DNA from: an uncultured SAR86 cluster bacterium
GTDB lineage: Bacteria > Pseudomonadota > Gammaproteobacteria > Magnimaribacterales > AG-339-G14
Length of the DNA: 64,000 bases
Assembly (NCBI GenBank): GCA_902561325.1
Contig: CACEOL010000002.1
Coordinates: 62,001-126,000 of the forward strand
Direction of reading: 5' to 3'
Position 1 is the stretch's first letter. Each line of letters opens with the position of its first letter. Below, one piece after another: positions 36,554 through 46,384 of the stretch. The translations under genes were made by a program, and so were the position numbers. Under the pieces are notes generated by a model. It saw only the letters and a program-made list of their open reading frames with translations. It had not been told where the DNA came from and searched no databases.

Positions 36554-37423
36554 GTGTTCAAAATAGGAACTTTTTATAAATGTTTTAAATTTAGTAAATA
36601 CCAAGAACTAGAAGATGGCTTAAGAGATCATTGCATTAAAAGACAGATAAAAGGAACTATTATTCTTACTCCAGAAGGAATAAATGCCACTGTTTCTTCT
36701 GATAAAGATAAAGCCTTAGAAGATTTAAATTTATATTTAAACAACTTAGTTGGAGAGGTAATGTTCCGATTTTCTTTTTCAAATACATCACCTTTTAAAA
36801 GATTAAAAATTAAAACTAGAAAAGAGCTTGTACCATCAGGTACTAACGGAAAATGCTTTAATCACAAGGGAAAATATCTAACTCCAGCAGAATGGCACAA
36901 CTTTGTTCAAGATTCAAAGAACATTATCATTGACGTAAGAAATGACTATGAAAATAAGGTAGGAAGTTTCAGAAATTCTATTTCTCCAGATACAAAAAAT
37001 TTTAGAGAATTTAAATATTTTCTAAAAAAAAATAAACAGAATTTTAAAGGTAAAAATATTGGAATTTTTTGTACTGGTGGGATACGTTGTGAAAAGGCCT
37101 TGTATTCATTTGAAAAAGAAGGATTAACAGATATCTATCAACTCAAGGGGGGGATATTAAATTTTCTTTCAGAATCTAAGGATAAATCATCTTGGCAAGG
37201 AGATTGTTTTGTCTTTGATGAAAGAGTTACTGTAACAGAGGATCTTACACCTGGAGATTTTAGACAATGCTATGCTTGCAGAAGGCCTCTCTCTAAGGAA
37301 GATTTAAAAAGAAGCGAATATAAAAAAGGTATTTCTTGTCATAATTGTTTTTTAGAAAAATCCGATTCAGATAGAATTAGATACGCAGAACGTCAAAAAC
37401 AATTTGACATGAAAAAATCATGA
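36554..37423 (+). CDS. trhO: tRNA uridine 5-hydroxylase, rhodanese-like TrhO
   Basis: Forms 5-hydroxyuridine at U34 of tRNAs in an O2-dependent way. The 289-residue protein has an N-terminal acylphosphatase-like region, a rhodanese domain with catalytic loop FCTGGIRCEKA around residue 178, and a C-terminal zinc-type cysteine pair set (CYACRRPL and SCHNC). The start is GTG at 36554. Its end overlaps the RND exporter start (ATGA). It matches the YceA family of E. coli. Confidence 0.92.
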   Translation: MFKIGTFYKCFKFSKYQELEDGLRDHCIKRQIKGTIILTPEGINATVSSDKDKALEDLNLYLNNLVGEVMFRFSFSNTSPFKRLKIKTRKELVPSGTNGKCFNHKGKYLTPAEWHNFVQDSKNIIIDVRNDYENKVGSFRNSISPDTKNFREFKYFLKKNKQNFKGKNIGIFCTGGIRCEKALYSFEKEGLTDIYQLKGGILNFLSESKDKSSWQGDCFVFDERVTVTEDLTPGDFRQCYACRRPLSKEDLKRSEYKKGISCHNCFLEKSDSDRIRYAERQKQFDMKKS

Positions 37424-39879
37424 ATATTTTTTTTAATTTTTTAGTAGATAAGTCAAAACTTTTTATTTTTCTCTTAATAGTATTGTCCTTAATAAGTCTT
37501 TTAGGGCTGCCTAAGTTTCAATTAGACGCATCATCGGATACCTTGCTTCTAGACAATGATCCTGATTTAAAGACGTATCGAGAAAATTCAAGAAAATATG
37601 GTTCTAGTGATTTTCTCGTCATTGCTTTTACACCATACAAAGATATTTTCACTATTGAAACTGTCTCCCTTTTGAAAAATCTTGTTGAAGATCTTAAGAA
37701 AGTTAATGGTATTAAAAACGTTTTAAGTTTATTTGACGTACCTCTCCTTACATATTCAGAGCAATCTATTAGTGAACTTGCTGAAAATGTCGTCACCTTA
37801 TCAACTGAAAATGTCAATTTAAACAAAGCAAAAAGTGAATTTGAAACCAATGAAGTTTATAGAGGGTTATTAATTAGTGGAGATTTAAAAACTATTGCGT
37901 TTCAAATGTCTTTAAATCAAAACAAAGAGTACCAAAAATTAATTTCTGAAAGATATGACTTGTTGGATCAAAAAAATTCTTTAGACAAGGAAATTTTCAA
38001 AACAAATTTAGAAATTCTTGATTTAAGAATAGATGAACAAAAAAAAATAAATTTGTCCAACGAGGCAATTCTTATCAAGAAAGTAAGAGACATTACAAAT
38101 GACTATAAAGATAAAGGAGAAATTTTCTTAGGTGGGGGAGCAATGATTGCTCACGATACTATAAAAATGATTCAACAAGACTTACTTACTTTTGGCATAG
38201 CTGTTTTTTTTATGTTTGTCTTAATTCTCTCTCTTATTTTTAGACAATTTAGATGGGTGGTAATTCCATTGATTTCTGCTTGTTTGTCTGCGCTTTTTAC
38301 TACTGGACTTATAAGCTGGATGGGCTGGAAAGTAACAGTGGTTTCAGCTAATTTTATTGCTTTATTAATGATAATTGGAATTTCTCTTACAGTTCATTTG
38401 GTTGTTAGATATAGAGAAATTACTTCAAGATTTAGTGAGCTTTCTCATAATGAAGCTCTTAAAAAAACTCTTTCACAAATGTTTCTTCCTTGTCTTTATA
38501 CAGCTCTTACAACAATGGTCGCTTTTGCATCATTAATAATCAGCGACATAAGACCAATAATTGATTTTGGATTGTTAATGGTATTGAGTATTTTTATTGC
38601 CTTTACAGTATCTTTTATATTCTTTGGTTCTCTTGCTTCATTAATGAAGAAAAATATTAAAGATACTAAAGTTGATTATTCCTCTGGATTTACCACTTGG
38701 ATAAATTCTTTGGTAGTTAGATTTAAAAATGTGATTTTATTAATATCCTTACTTGGTTTCGTTTTTGCGCTAGTTGGTATTAATAAACTAAGCGTTGAAA
38801 ATAAGTTTATTGATTATTTCAAACCTACAACTGAAATCTATCAAGGACTTTCATTGATTGATAAAAAGTTAGGCGGTACTGCACCTTTAGACATTATTAT
38901 TTCTGCCCCAGAAAGCGATTTAAAAACTAATGATGAATTTGAAGAAGACTTTGATGATTTTGGAATAGAGACCGAAGAATATGGTTACTGGTTCAATTCC
39001 CAAAATTTATCTTATTTAGAAGAAATTCACGATTATTTAGAAGGTAGACCTGAAATTGGAAAAGTCCTTTCTGTTTCCAGTGCAATAAAACTAGCTGAAA
39101 TAGCTAAAGGAGAAGCATTAGATGATCTTGAACTCGCGTTACTAAGAAAAGTTCTTCCAGAAGATATTAATAATCAACTTCTTAGTTCATATATATCAGA
39201 AGACGACAATCAAGTTAGATTATCTGCAAGAGTTATTGAATCTATGGATGGACTAAATAGAAAAAATCTTATCGAGGAAGTCAAAAATGATTTAATTCAA
39301 AATTATGACCTCAGTGAAAATCAATTTTATTTATCTGGTATCTCTGTAATTTATAACAATCTTCTTCAAAGTTTATTTCAATCCTTAATTGGAAGTTTAA
39401 CAATTGTTTTTAGTGCAATTTTTATAATGTTTATTATTTTATTTAGGTCTTTCTATATGGCTCTAATAGCCATGATTCCTAACTTATTATCTGCTGCAAG
39501 TGTCCTAGGAATAATAGGTTGGTCTGGCATTCCACTGGATATTATGACCGTAACTGTTGCAGCAATTAGTATTGGAATCGGAGTAGATAATACAATTCAT
39601 TACGTTCATAGGTTTTTAAAAGAATACGAACTTCAAAAAAATTATGATTTAGCAATAAAAAATAGTCATGCGACAATTGGAAGAGCAATGTTTTACACTT
39701 CTCTCACTATAGTATTAGGCTTTATGATTTTAGTTAGTTCTAACTTTAATCCCAGTGTATTTTTTGGGATATTCACTTCATTTTCTATGATCGTAGCGAT
39801 ATTAGCAGCATTAATGTTATTACCTGTTCTAATAAGGCATTTAAAACCGTTTGGGAGAAATATAAATGGGTCCACTTAA
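37420..39879 (+). CDS. RND-superfamily (MMPL-like) exporter
   Basis: An 819-residue transporter with two repeats of one membrane span, a large periplasmic loop and five spans. The first cluster runs from about residue 245 to 410, the second from about 655 to 805. Conserved stretches are SANFIALLMIIGISLTVHLV and AAISIGIGVDNTIHYVHRF. There is no adaptor or outer-membrane partner nearby, so it belongs to the hydrophobe/amphiphile-independent MMPL-type proteins, which often move lipids or hopanoids. Overlaps trhO by 4 bases and the CaiB gene by 14. Confidence 0.9.
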   Translation: MNIFFNFLVDKSKLFIFLLIVLSLISLLGLPKFQLDASSDTLLLDNDPDLKTYRENSRKYGSSDFLVIAFTPYKDIFTIETVSLLKNLVEDLKKVNGIKNVLSLFDVPLLTYSEQSISELAENVVTLSTENVNLNKAKSEFETNEVYRGLLISGDLKTIAFQMSLNQNKEYQKLISERYDLLDQKNSLDKEIFKTNLEILDLRIDEQKKINLSNEAILIKKVRDITNDYKDKGEIFLGGGAMIAHDTIKMIQQDLLTFGIAVFFMFVLILSLIFRQFRWVVIPLISACLSALFTTGLISWMGWKVTVVSANFIALLMIIGISLTVHLVVRYREITSRFSELSHNEALKKTLSQMFLPCLYTALTTMVAFASLIISDIRPIIDFGLLMVLSIFIAFTVSFIFFGSLASLMKKNIKDTKVDYSSGFTTWINSLVVRFKNVILLISLLGFVFALVGINKLSVENKFIDYFKPTTEIYQGLSLIDKKLGGTAPLDIIISAPESDLKTNDEFEEDFDDFGIETEEYGYWFNSQNLSYLEEIHDYLEGRPEIGKVLSVSSAIKLAEIAKGEALDDLELALLRKVLPEDINNQLLSSYISEDDNQVRLSARVIESMDGLNRKNLIEEVKNDLIQNYDLSENQFYLSGISVIYNNLLQSLFQSLIGSLTIVFSAIFIMFIILFRSFYMALIAMIPNLLSAASVLGIIGWSGIPLDIMTVTVAAISIGIGVDNTIHYVHRFLKEYELQKNYDLAIKNSHATIGRAMFYTSLTIVLGFMILVSSNFNPSVFFGIFTSFSMIVAILAALMLLPVLIRHLKPFGRNINGST

Positions 39880-40999
39880 AGATATAAAAGTTATTGAAAT
39901 GGCAGGAATTGGTCCAGCACCATTCTGCGGAATGATTTTGGCTGATATGGGAGCAGAAGTAATTTCTGTGGAAAGAATTACGGCTGCTGGAAGAGGTTCT
40001 AGTGCAGATATTGCTTCTAGAGGAAAAAAATCAATAGCAGTAGATATTAGAAAACCAGAAGGCCAAGACATAATTAAAAAATTAGTTGAGTCTGCAGATG
40101 TTTTGATTGAAGGGTTTAGACCTGGCGTCATGGAGAAGAATAATCTTGGCCCAGATGAACTTTTAAATATAAACCCTAAGTTAATTTTTGGGAGAATGAC
40201 TGGTTGGGGTCAAAGTGGGCCATTAGCTAATGCTGCAGGACACGATATAAATTACATTGCTTTAAGCGGCGTTCTTGGGGCAATTGGAAAGAAAGATAAC
40301 CCACCTCCACCTCCATTAAATTTAATTGGTGATTTTGGAGGAGGGGGGATGTTACTTGCTCTTGGGGTATGTGCTGCTTTAAATACTGTAAATAAAGAAG
40401 GAAAAGGACAAGTCATTGATGCTGCCATGACTGAAGGATCGGCTCTATTAATGAGTATGATGTATGGAATGCTGAATTCAGGTATTTGGACCGATTCAAG
40501 GGATTCTAACTTGCTCGATGGCGCTGCACATTTTTATGGATGTTATGAATGCAAAGATGAAAAGTTTATTTCTATAGGTTCAATAGAGCCACAATTTTAT
40601 TCATTATTAAGAGAAAAAATGAATATTGATGAGGATATTTTTGATAACCAAATGGATAAAAATTCATGGCCAGCTTTAAGGGAAAATTTAGAAATCAGAT
40701 TTAAAGAAAAGACACGTGATGAATGGTGTCAAATAATGGAAGGAACTGATATTTGCTTTGCTCCTGTTCTTTCTATGAGTGAAGCAATAAATCATGAACA
40801 TAATGTTGAAAGAAAATCTTTCTTTGAATTGGATAATGTAACCCAACCATCTCCAGCACCAAAGTTTTCCTATTCTAAAAGTGAAGTAAGTCATCCTCCA
40901 GTTAAAATAGGGACACACACCAAAGAAATCATTGCTTCTATTGGTTTAGAGGAAAAATTTACTGATTTAATTTCTCAACAAATAATTTCTGAAACTTAA
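39866..40999 (+). CDS. CaiB/BaiF CoA-transferase, AMACR-like (second copy)
   Basis: A 377-residue class III CoA-transferase or alpha-methylacyl-CoA racemase. It begins GPLKDIKVIEMAGIGPAPFC and has LADMGAEVISVER, FRPGVMEKNNLG and RMTGWGQSGPL; GHDINYIALSGVLGAIG near residue 125 is typical of AMACR and carries the catalytic His/Asp pair. It shares the family with the gene at 7995 but is clearly AMACR-like, suggesting branched acyl-CoA or sterol side-chain metabolism. Shared TTAA stop overlap with tatD. Confidence 0.9.
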   Translation: MGPLKDIKVIEMAGIGPAPFCGMILADMGAEVISVERITAAGRGSSADIASRGKKSIAVDIRKPEGQDIIKKLVESADVLIEGFRPGVMEKNNLGPDELLNINPKLIFGRMTGWGQSGPLANAAGHDINYIALSGVLGAIGKKDNPPPPPLNLIGDFGGGGMLLALGVCAALNTVNKEGKGQVIDAAMTEGSALLMSMMYGMLNSGIWTDSRDSNLLDGAAHFYGCYECKDEKFISIGSIEPQFYSLLREKMNIDEDIFDNQMDKNSWPALRENLEIRFKEKTRDEWCQIMEGTDICFAPVLSMSEAINHEHNVERKSFFELDNVTQPSPAPKFSYSKSEVSHPPVKIGTHTKEIIASIGLEEKFTDLISQQIISET

Positions 41000-41781
41000 A
41001 GATTAAAGAACCTTTGACTGTTTTCATAGAATATTTGAGATATTTCTTCCAAGCTTTTTTTTTGTAAACAAGCTATTTTCTTAGCAACTTCTACAATAAA
41101 CTGAGGCTCGTTTCTTCTTCCTTTAACTTTAAGATTTTTAGGTAATAAATAAGGTGAATCCGTTTCAATCATTATTCTGTCTAATGGCATGTTAGCAATT
41201 AAATCAATCATGTGTTTACCTCTAATGGGGTCACATATCCAACCAGTAAAACCAATCCAAAAACCCTTATCAAGATACTCGTAAAATTCTTTTTTATCTC
41301 CTGTAAAACAATGAACCACTGCATTTACTTTAAGATTGATGTGATTAAAACAGTTCATAAAGTCTTTATGCGCATCTCTTTGATGCAAGAAAAGAGGCAA
41401 GTTTAGTTCTTGAGCTACTTCAATATGCGACTTAAAACAAAAGATTTGATTTTCTTTCCTTGAGTAGTTTCTATTTAAATCTAATCCTGTTTCTCCTATA
41501 GCTTTTACAGCAGGATGTTTACTTAATTTTTTTATTTCATCAATATTAGACTCCTCAAATGTATCTGCATAATGAGGATGTACACCACAAGTTGTTATGA
41601 AAAACTCTTGGTCATTTTCTAATAATTTTAAAGATACCTTTGTATCTTCTATTGAAGTACTAGTTATACAAATTTTTTTTACGTTATTTAGCTTGGCTAA
41701 TTCAATAACTGTCATGAAATCATTATCAAAAGATTCATGAGTTAAGTTCGCTCCTATGTCAAAATAAGAATTTTGTTTCAT
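40996..41781 (-). CDS. tatD: TatD-family metal-dependent hydrolase
   Basis: A 261-residue TIM-barrel nuclease. The metal ligands are in FDIGANLTHESF near the start (the usual DxHxH is altered to GANLTH), GETGLDLNRNYS near residue 97, LPLFLHQRDAH near 132, VVHCFTG near 158 and MIETDSPYLLP near 210. TatD proteins have 3'-5' exonuclease activity in DNA and RNA quality control. The N-terminal motif matches E. coli TatD, which has IGVNLTSSQF. Confidence 0.9.
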   Translation of the reverse strand: MKQNSYFDIGANLTHESFDNDFMTVIELAKLNNVKKICITSTSIEDTKVSLKLLENDQEFFITTCGVHPHYADTFEESNIDEIKKLSKHPAVKAIGETGLDLNRNYSRKENQIFCFKSHIEVAQELNLPLFLHQRDAHKDFMNCFNHINLKVNAVVHCFTGDKKEFYEYLDKGFWIGFTGWICDPIRGKHMIDLIANMPLDRIMIETDSPYLLPKNLKVKGRRNEPQFIVEVAKKIACLQKKSLEEISQIFYENSQRFFNL

Positions 41782-41805
41782 TAAAATTTATAATTAAAAC
41801 TTCAT

Positions 41806-42612
41806 ATGAGTATATCTAAGAACTTTGAAGATGCTATAAAAGTAATAAATACTTCAAATGGTAATTTTACAGCAAATATTTCAGATAACTGGAGTATCGG
41901 GCAAACCGCCAATGGCGGATATTCAATGTCTTTATTAGCAAAGGCTTGTTCTGAGTACCTAGATCATAAAGACCCTTTGGTATTATCTGCAAACTATATA
42001 GATAGAGTTGAATTTGGATCTGCAGATATAGAAGTATCAAAAATATCAGCTACTAAAAGCACCTCAACTGCATATGTCTCATTGAAGCAAAAAGGAAGTC
42101 TGAAGATTTTTTCTACCGTTACTTTTACAGATTTTTCAAAAATGAAAGGTCTTAAAGAAAATTTAAGAAGTGAGCCTAATTTTGATGATTATGAGTCATG
42201 TATACAAGTTCCTTATAAAGAGGGTTTTAGTCCTAAATTAGATAAAAATTTAGAAAAAAAATATTGTTCAGACTCAATATGGTGGGAAAATCCTAAAGAA
42301 AGTAATCAAGCCACTTTAAACTTATACATGGGATGGAAAGATGGTGGTCCAGTAGATCTCTTTGGCCTTATTCTTTTTTTAGATGCAACAACTCCACCAA
42401 TCTATAACAAATTAGGAACAGTAGGGTGGGTTCCAACGCTTACGTTAACATCTCACATTAGAAATATACCTGAGCCTGGACCCCTAAAAGTTATTGCGAA
42501 AACAGAATTTATTACAAATAACTACATCGAAGAAGATAGAGAGATTTGGGATTCCAAAGGCAATTTAGTTGGTCAATCAAAACAATTAGCAAAAATAAGA
42601 ATTAAGAAATAA
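41806..42612 (+). CDS. Acyl-CoA thioesterase family protein (double hotdog)
   Basis: A 268-residue protein resembling TesB-type or fungal-type thioesterase-like superfamily members. It contains NWSIGQTANGGYSMSLLAKAC near residue 28 and the C-terminal half ends with LTLTSHIRNIPEPGPLKVIA and EIWDSKGNLVGQSKQLA, the second hotdog strand set. It hydrolyses acyl-CoA if the family call holds. Fits the acyl-CoA theme of the two CaiB genes. A promoter is probable in the 55 bases before the following moxR gene. Confidence 0.82.
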   Translation: MSISKNFEDAIKVINTSNGNFTANISDNWSIGQTANGGYSMSLLAKACSEYLDHKDPLVLSANYIDRVEFGSADIEVSKISATKSTSTAYVSLKQKGSLKIFSTVTFTDFSKMKGLKENLRSEPNFDDYESCIQVPYKEGFSPKLDKNLEKKYCSDSIWWENPKESNQATLNLYMGWKDGGPVDLFGLILFLDATTPPIYNKLGTVGWVPTLTLTSHIRNIPEPGPLKVIAKTEFITNNYIEEDREIWDSKGNLVGQSKQLAKIRIKK

Positions 42613-42667
42613 TACTTAAAATATTGGTATTATAGATTTTTAAAAAATACTTAATTTAGGAAAATAT

Positions 42668-43522
42668 ATGAAATTTACAGGAACAAAATCATACATAGCT
42701 ACTGAAGATTTAAGTCTTTCAGTGAATGCAGCAATAGCACTCGAAAGACCATTATTGATAAAAGGAGAACCAGGAACAGGAAAAACCATGCTTGCATTAG
42801 AAGTGGCTAAATCTCTAGATCTTCCGTTAATTGAATGGCACATAAAATCCACTACAAAAGCCCAACAAGGATTATATGAATATGATGCTGTTACAAGATT
42901 AAGAGATTCTCAATTAGGAGATGAAAGGGTTAAAGATATTTCAAATTATATTCAAAAAGGAAAACTTTGGGAGGCATTTACTGCAGAAAAGCAAGTAGTT
43001 CTTCTAATTGATGAAATAGATAAAGCTGATATTGAGTTTCCAAATGATCTTTTACAAGAATTAGACAGAATGGAATTCTATGTTTATGAAACAAAAGAAA
43101 CCATAAAAGCCACAACAAGACCAATCGTTATAATTTCAAGTAACAATGAAAAAGAATTGCCTGATGCTTTCTTGAGAAGATGTTTTTTTCATTACATATC
43201 ATTTCCAGATAGAGAAACAATGAAAGAAATCATTAAAGTTCATCATCCAAAAGTTAAAGAAAAGCTCGTTAAAGAAGCTTTAGATATCTTCTTTGACGTC
43301 AGGAAAGTCCCTGGATTGAAAAAGAAACCATCTACTTCTGAGTTAGTAGATTGGTTAAAACTTTTAATGGCAGATGATTTGCCCGATGAAATCTTAAAAA
43401 ATAGAGATCCTTCAAAAGCTATTCCTCCATTGTATGGAGCTTTGGTTAAAAATGAACAAGATGTGCAATTACTTGAAAGATTAGCTTTTATGACCAGAAG
43501 AGAAGGAAATAACCAAAATTAA
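42668..43522 (+). CDS. MoxR-type AAA+ ATPase
   Basis: A 284-residue AAA+ ATPase. Walker A is GEPGTGKTML near residue 37, Walker B is VLLIDEIDKAD near 113, and the sensor and arginine-finger region IISSNNEKELPDAFLRRC lies near 157. MoxR ATPases act as metal-insertion or protein-assembly chaperones and pair with VWA proteins; here the next gene is such a protein, 4 bases away. The SD AGGA lies before the ATG. Confidence 0.92.
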   Translation: MKFTGTKSYIATEDLSLSVNAAIALERPLLIKGEPGTGKTMLALEVAKSLDLPLIEWHIKSTTKAQQGLYEYDAVTRLRDSQLGDERVKDISNYIQKGKLWEAFTAEKQVVLLIDEIDKADIEFPNDLLQELDRMEFYVYETKETIKATTRPIVIISSNNEKELPDAFLRRCFFHYISFPDRETMKEIIKVHHPKVKEKLVKEALDIFFDVRKVPGLKKKPSTSELVDWLKLLMADDLPDEILKNRDPSKAIPPLYGALVKNEQDVQLLERLAFMTRREGNNQN

Positions 43523-43526
43523 TTGA

Positions 43527-44705
43527 ATGTTAATTAATCTTTTTAAAACTCTAAAAGAAGTTGGAGTACCTTGCACTCTAAGAGAACTTTTAGATTTGAT
43601 ATCTGGTCTAGAGAAACAAGTAATTTTTGCAGACATTAATGATTTTTATTATTTATCAAGATCGGTTCTTGTTAAAGATGAAAAACATTACGATAAGTTT
43701 GACAGAGCTTTTGATATTTACTTCAAAGGCCTGGAAACTTTAGATGACGTCCTTCAAGCTTTGGTTCCAGAAGAATGGTTAAGGAAAGAATTTGAAAAGT
43801 TTTTAACAGAAGATGAGCTAAAAAAAATTGAAACGATGGGAGGTCTTGAGAAACTTCTTTCAGAATTTAAAAAAAGATTAGAAGAGCAAAAAGGCAAGCA
43901 CCAAAAAGGCGATAAATGGGTTGGCACTGGCGGTACATCACCTTTTGGTAATGCAGGGTCTCACCCCGAAGGTATTAGGGTTGATGGAGAAGGAAAACAA
44001 AATAAAGCCGTTAAAGTTTGGCAACAAAGAGATTTTAAAAATTTAGATGATTCTGTTGAACTAGGCACAAGAAACATTAAAGTCGCTCTTAGAAGATTAA
44101 GAAAATTCATTAGACAATCTAATGAAGAGGAGCTTGATTTAGACGATACCATTAGAAGTACTGCAAAAAATGCTGGCTTATTAGATATAAAAATGGTCCC
44201 AGAAAAAACTAATGCAGTAAAAGTTCTTGTATTTTTTGATGTGGGCGGATCAATGGATCCCCACATTAAAATATGTGAAGAATTATTTTCTGCATGCAAA
44301 ACAGAATTTAAAAATTTAGAGTATTTTTATTTTCACAATTTCATCTATGAAACTGTATGGAAGGACAATAGAAGGAGACACAACGAAAGGATAAAGACCG
44401 AAGATGTGATACATAAATACGCGTCAGATTACAAAATAATTTTTGTTGGTGATGCAACTATGGCTCCTTATGAAATTACTAATCCTGGGGGGAGTATTGA
44501 ACACTGGAATGAAGAGGCAGGATCTGTTTGGATGAAAAAAATCATGACCACTTATGATAAATTAATCTGGTTAAATCCAGTTCCAGAAGAGCATTGGGAT
44601 TACTCGTCTTCAATTGAAATTTCAAGACACCTTATTGATGACAATATGTTTCCATTGACACTTAAGGGTTTAGAAGACGGCATGTCATTTCTATCAAAAA
44701 AATAA
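43527..44705 (+). CDS. CoxE-like VWA-domain protein
   Basis: A 392-residue partner of the MoxR ATPase. It has an N-terminal helical region (residues 1-130) typical of CoxE-like proteins, a glycine-rich linker (about 131-155) and a C-terminal VWA domain with a MIDAS-like DVGGSMDPH near residue 238. The canonical DxSxS has Gly at the first Ser, so metal binding may be altered. In CO dehydrogenase, MoxR-CoxE pairs help mature a metallocofactor. The target here is unknown. Confidence 0.85.
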   Translation: MLINLFKTLKEVGVPCTLRELLDLISGLEKQVIFADINDFYYLSRSVLVKDEKHYDKFDRAFDIYFKGLETLDDVLQALVPEEWLRKEFEKFLTEDELKKIETMGGLEKLLSEFKKRLEEQKGKHQKGDKWVGTGGTSPFGNAGSHPEGIRVDGEGKQNKAVKVWQQRDFKNLDDSVELGTRNIKVALRRLRKFIRQSNEEELDLDDTIRSTAKNAGLLDIKMVPEKTNAVKVLVFFDVGGSMDPHIKICEELFSACKTEFKNLEYFYFHNFIYETVWKDNRRRHNERIKTEDVIHKYASDYKIIFVGDATMAPYEITNPGGSIEHWNEEAGSVWMKKIMTTYDKLIWLNPVPEEHWDYSSSIEISRHLIDDNMFPLTLKGLEDGMSFLSKK

Positions 44706-44706
44706 T

Positions 44707-45621
44707 TTGAAAGCATTAGAAATCAAGAATCTTACAAAGATTTACGATAATAATTTAGTTGCCTTAGACGACATAAGCTTTGAAGTTGAACAAGGTGACT
44801 TCTATGCTCTTTTGGGTCCAAATGGAGCAGGTAAATCTACGATGATTGGTATTATCAGTTCATTAGTAAATAAATCTTCAGGAAAAGTTAATATTTTAGG
44901 ATTAGATATAGATACCCATCATTCTCAAGCTAAGAAGAGAATTGGAATAGTTGGTCAGGAAGTAAATTTTAATCAATTTGAAACAGTTCATAATATTTTG
45001 CTTCACCAAGCAGGATTTTTTGGAATGCCATTTTCCGATATTAAAAAAAATTGTGAGTTTTATCTTAAAAGATTAGATCTATGGGAGAAAAGAAATGAGC
45101 AAGGTAGGAATTTATCTGGGGGTATGAAACGAAGATTAATGGTTGCCAAAGCTTTGGTAAATAATCCTGACCTTCTTATATTAGATGAACCAACAGCAGG
45201 CGTAGATACTGAATTAAGAAGATCATTGTGGGAGTTTTTAGTAGAAATAAATAAAAAAGGAACTACTATAATTCTTACAACTCACTATCTAGAAGAAGCA
45301 GAAAGACTTTGTAAAAACATATCCATAATTGATCGCGGAAAAATCGTAAGAAACTCAGACATGAATTCTTTTTTAAGAGAAATAGAAATAGAAACTTTTA
45401 TTTTTGATTTAAAAGAAAAAACAAACAAGAACCTATCTTCAGAAAATTTTGATATAAAAAAAATAGATGATTCAACTTTTTCAGTTCAAGCTTCCAAGGG
45501 GATAAATTTAAATTTAATCTTTGATTTCTTTGACCAAGAAGGAATTGAAATTTTAAGCATGAGAAATGAAACCAATCGACTTGAAGAATTATTTTTAAAA
45601 CTTACTAATAATGACCGTTAA
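44707..45621 (+). CDS. ABC exporter ATP-binding protein, YadG-like
   Basis: A 304-residue ATPase. Walker A is GPNGAGKST near residue 37, the signature is LSGGMKRR near 137 and Walker B is LLILDEPTAGVD near 157. The C-terminal 80 residues form the extension typical of ABC-2 type exporters. The start is TTG at 44707, one base after the VWA gene stop. It forms a pair with the following permease (overlap 11 bases), matching E. coli YadGH in size and order. Confidence 0.9.
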   Translation: MKALEIKNLTKIYDNNLVALDDISFEVEQGDFYALLGPNGAGKSTMIGIISSLVNKSSGKVNILGLDIDTHHSQAKKRIGIVGQEVNFNQFETVHNILLHQAGFFGMPFSDIKKNCEFYLKRLDLWEKRNEQGRNLSGGMKRRLMVAKALVNNPDLLILDEPTAGVDTELRRSLWEFLVEINKKGTTIILTTHYLEEAERLCKNISIIDRGKIVRNSDMNSFLREIEIETFIFDLKEKTNKNLSSENFDIKKIDDSTFSVQASKGINLNLIFDFFDQEGIEILSMRNETNRLEELFLKLTNNDR

Positions 45622-46384
45622 TGAACAACTAAGATCCCTATTTATTCTTTTAAGAAAAGAAGTTTTGAGATTTTTTAGAATTTGGAGTCAGACTTTGATT
45701 CCTTCGGTACTAACAACAATATTATATTTTTTAATATTTGGCACATTCATTGGTGAAAGAATAGGCAAAATGTCAGGTTTTGATTACATGCAATTTATGG
45801 CACCAGGATTGGTAATGTTGGCAGTTATTACAAATGCTTATTCAAACGTAGTCTCATCATTTTTTGGTGTAAAGTTTCAAAGAAGTATTGAAGAATTACT
45901 TGTTTCTCCTATGCCAACTTATTTGATTTTGATTGGATTTGTTCTCGGCGGCGTAGTTAGGGGGATAATTGTAGGGTTTCTTGTATTGCTTACATCTTTG
46001 ATATTCACAGATATAACAGTTCAGAACATCCCTTTAACACTTCTAGTTGTCGTAATGACAGCCTTTTTATTTTCAATAGCTGGTTTTTTGAACGCTTTGT
46101 TTGCAGATAATTTTGATGATATTAATATCGTGCCTACATTTATCCTTACTCCTTTAATTTATTTAGGAGGAGTTTTTTATTCTGTAGACCTTTTATCAAA
46201 TACTTGGCAAATTGTTTCAAAGGCAAACCCTTTGCTATATATGGTCAATGCATTTAGATATGGAATGATAGGCGTATCCGATATCAATGTTCAATTTGCA
46301 TTGATGATGATAACCTTTTTCATATTAATCTTTTTTTTTCTTGCTTATTATTTGCTTAAAAAAGGATATGGAATAAGGACCTAA
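45611..46384 (+). CDS. ABC-2 type permease, YadH-like
   Basis: A 257-residue permease with six membrane spans. The conserved FQRSIEELLVSPMPTYLILIG stretch near residue 93 and the FILTPLIYLGGVFYSVDLL signature near 178 mark the ABC-2 family. It is the membrane partner of the ATPase upstream. Substrate unknown. It shares one base with the next gene's ATG (TAATG). Confidence 0.9.
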   Translation: MTVNEQLRSLFILLRKEVLRFFRIWSQTLIPSVLTTILYFLIFGTFIGERIGKMSGFDYMQFMAPGLVMLAVITNAYSNVVSSFFGVKFQRSIEELLVSPMPTYLILIGFVLGGVVRGIIVGFLVLLTSLIFTDITVQNIPLTLLVVVMTAFLFSIAGFLNALFADNFDDINIVPTFILTPLIYLGGVFYSVDLLSNTWQIVSKANPLLYMVNAFRYGMIGVSDINVQFALMMITFFILIFFFLAYYLLKKGYGIRT

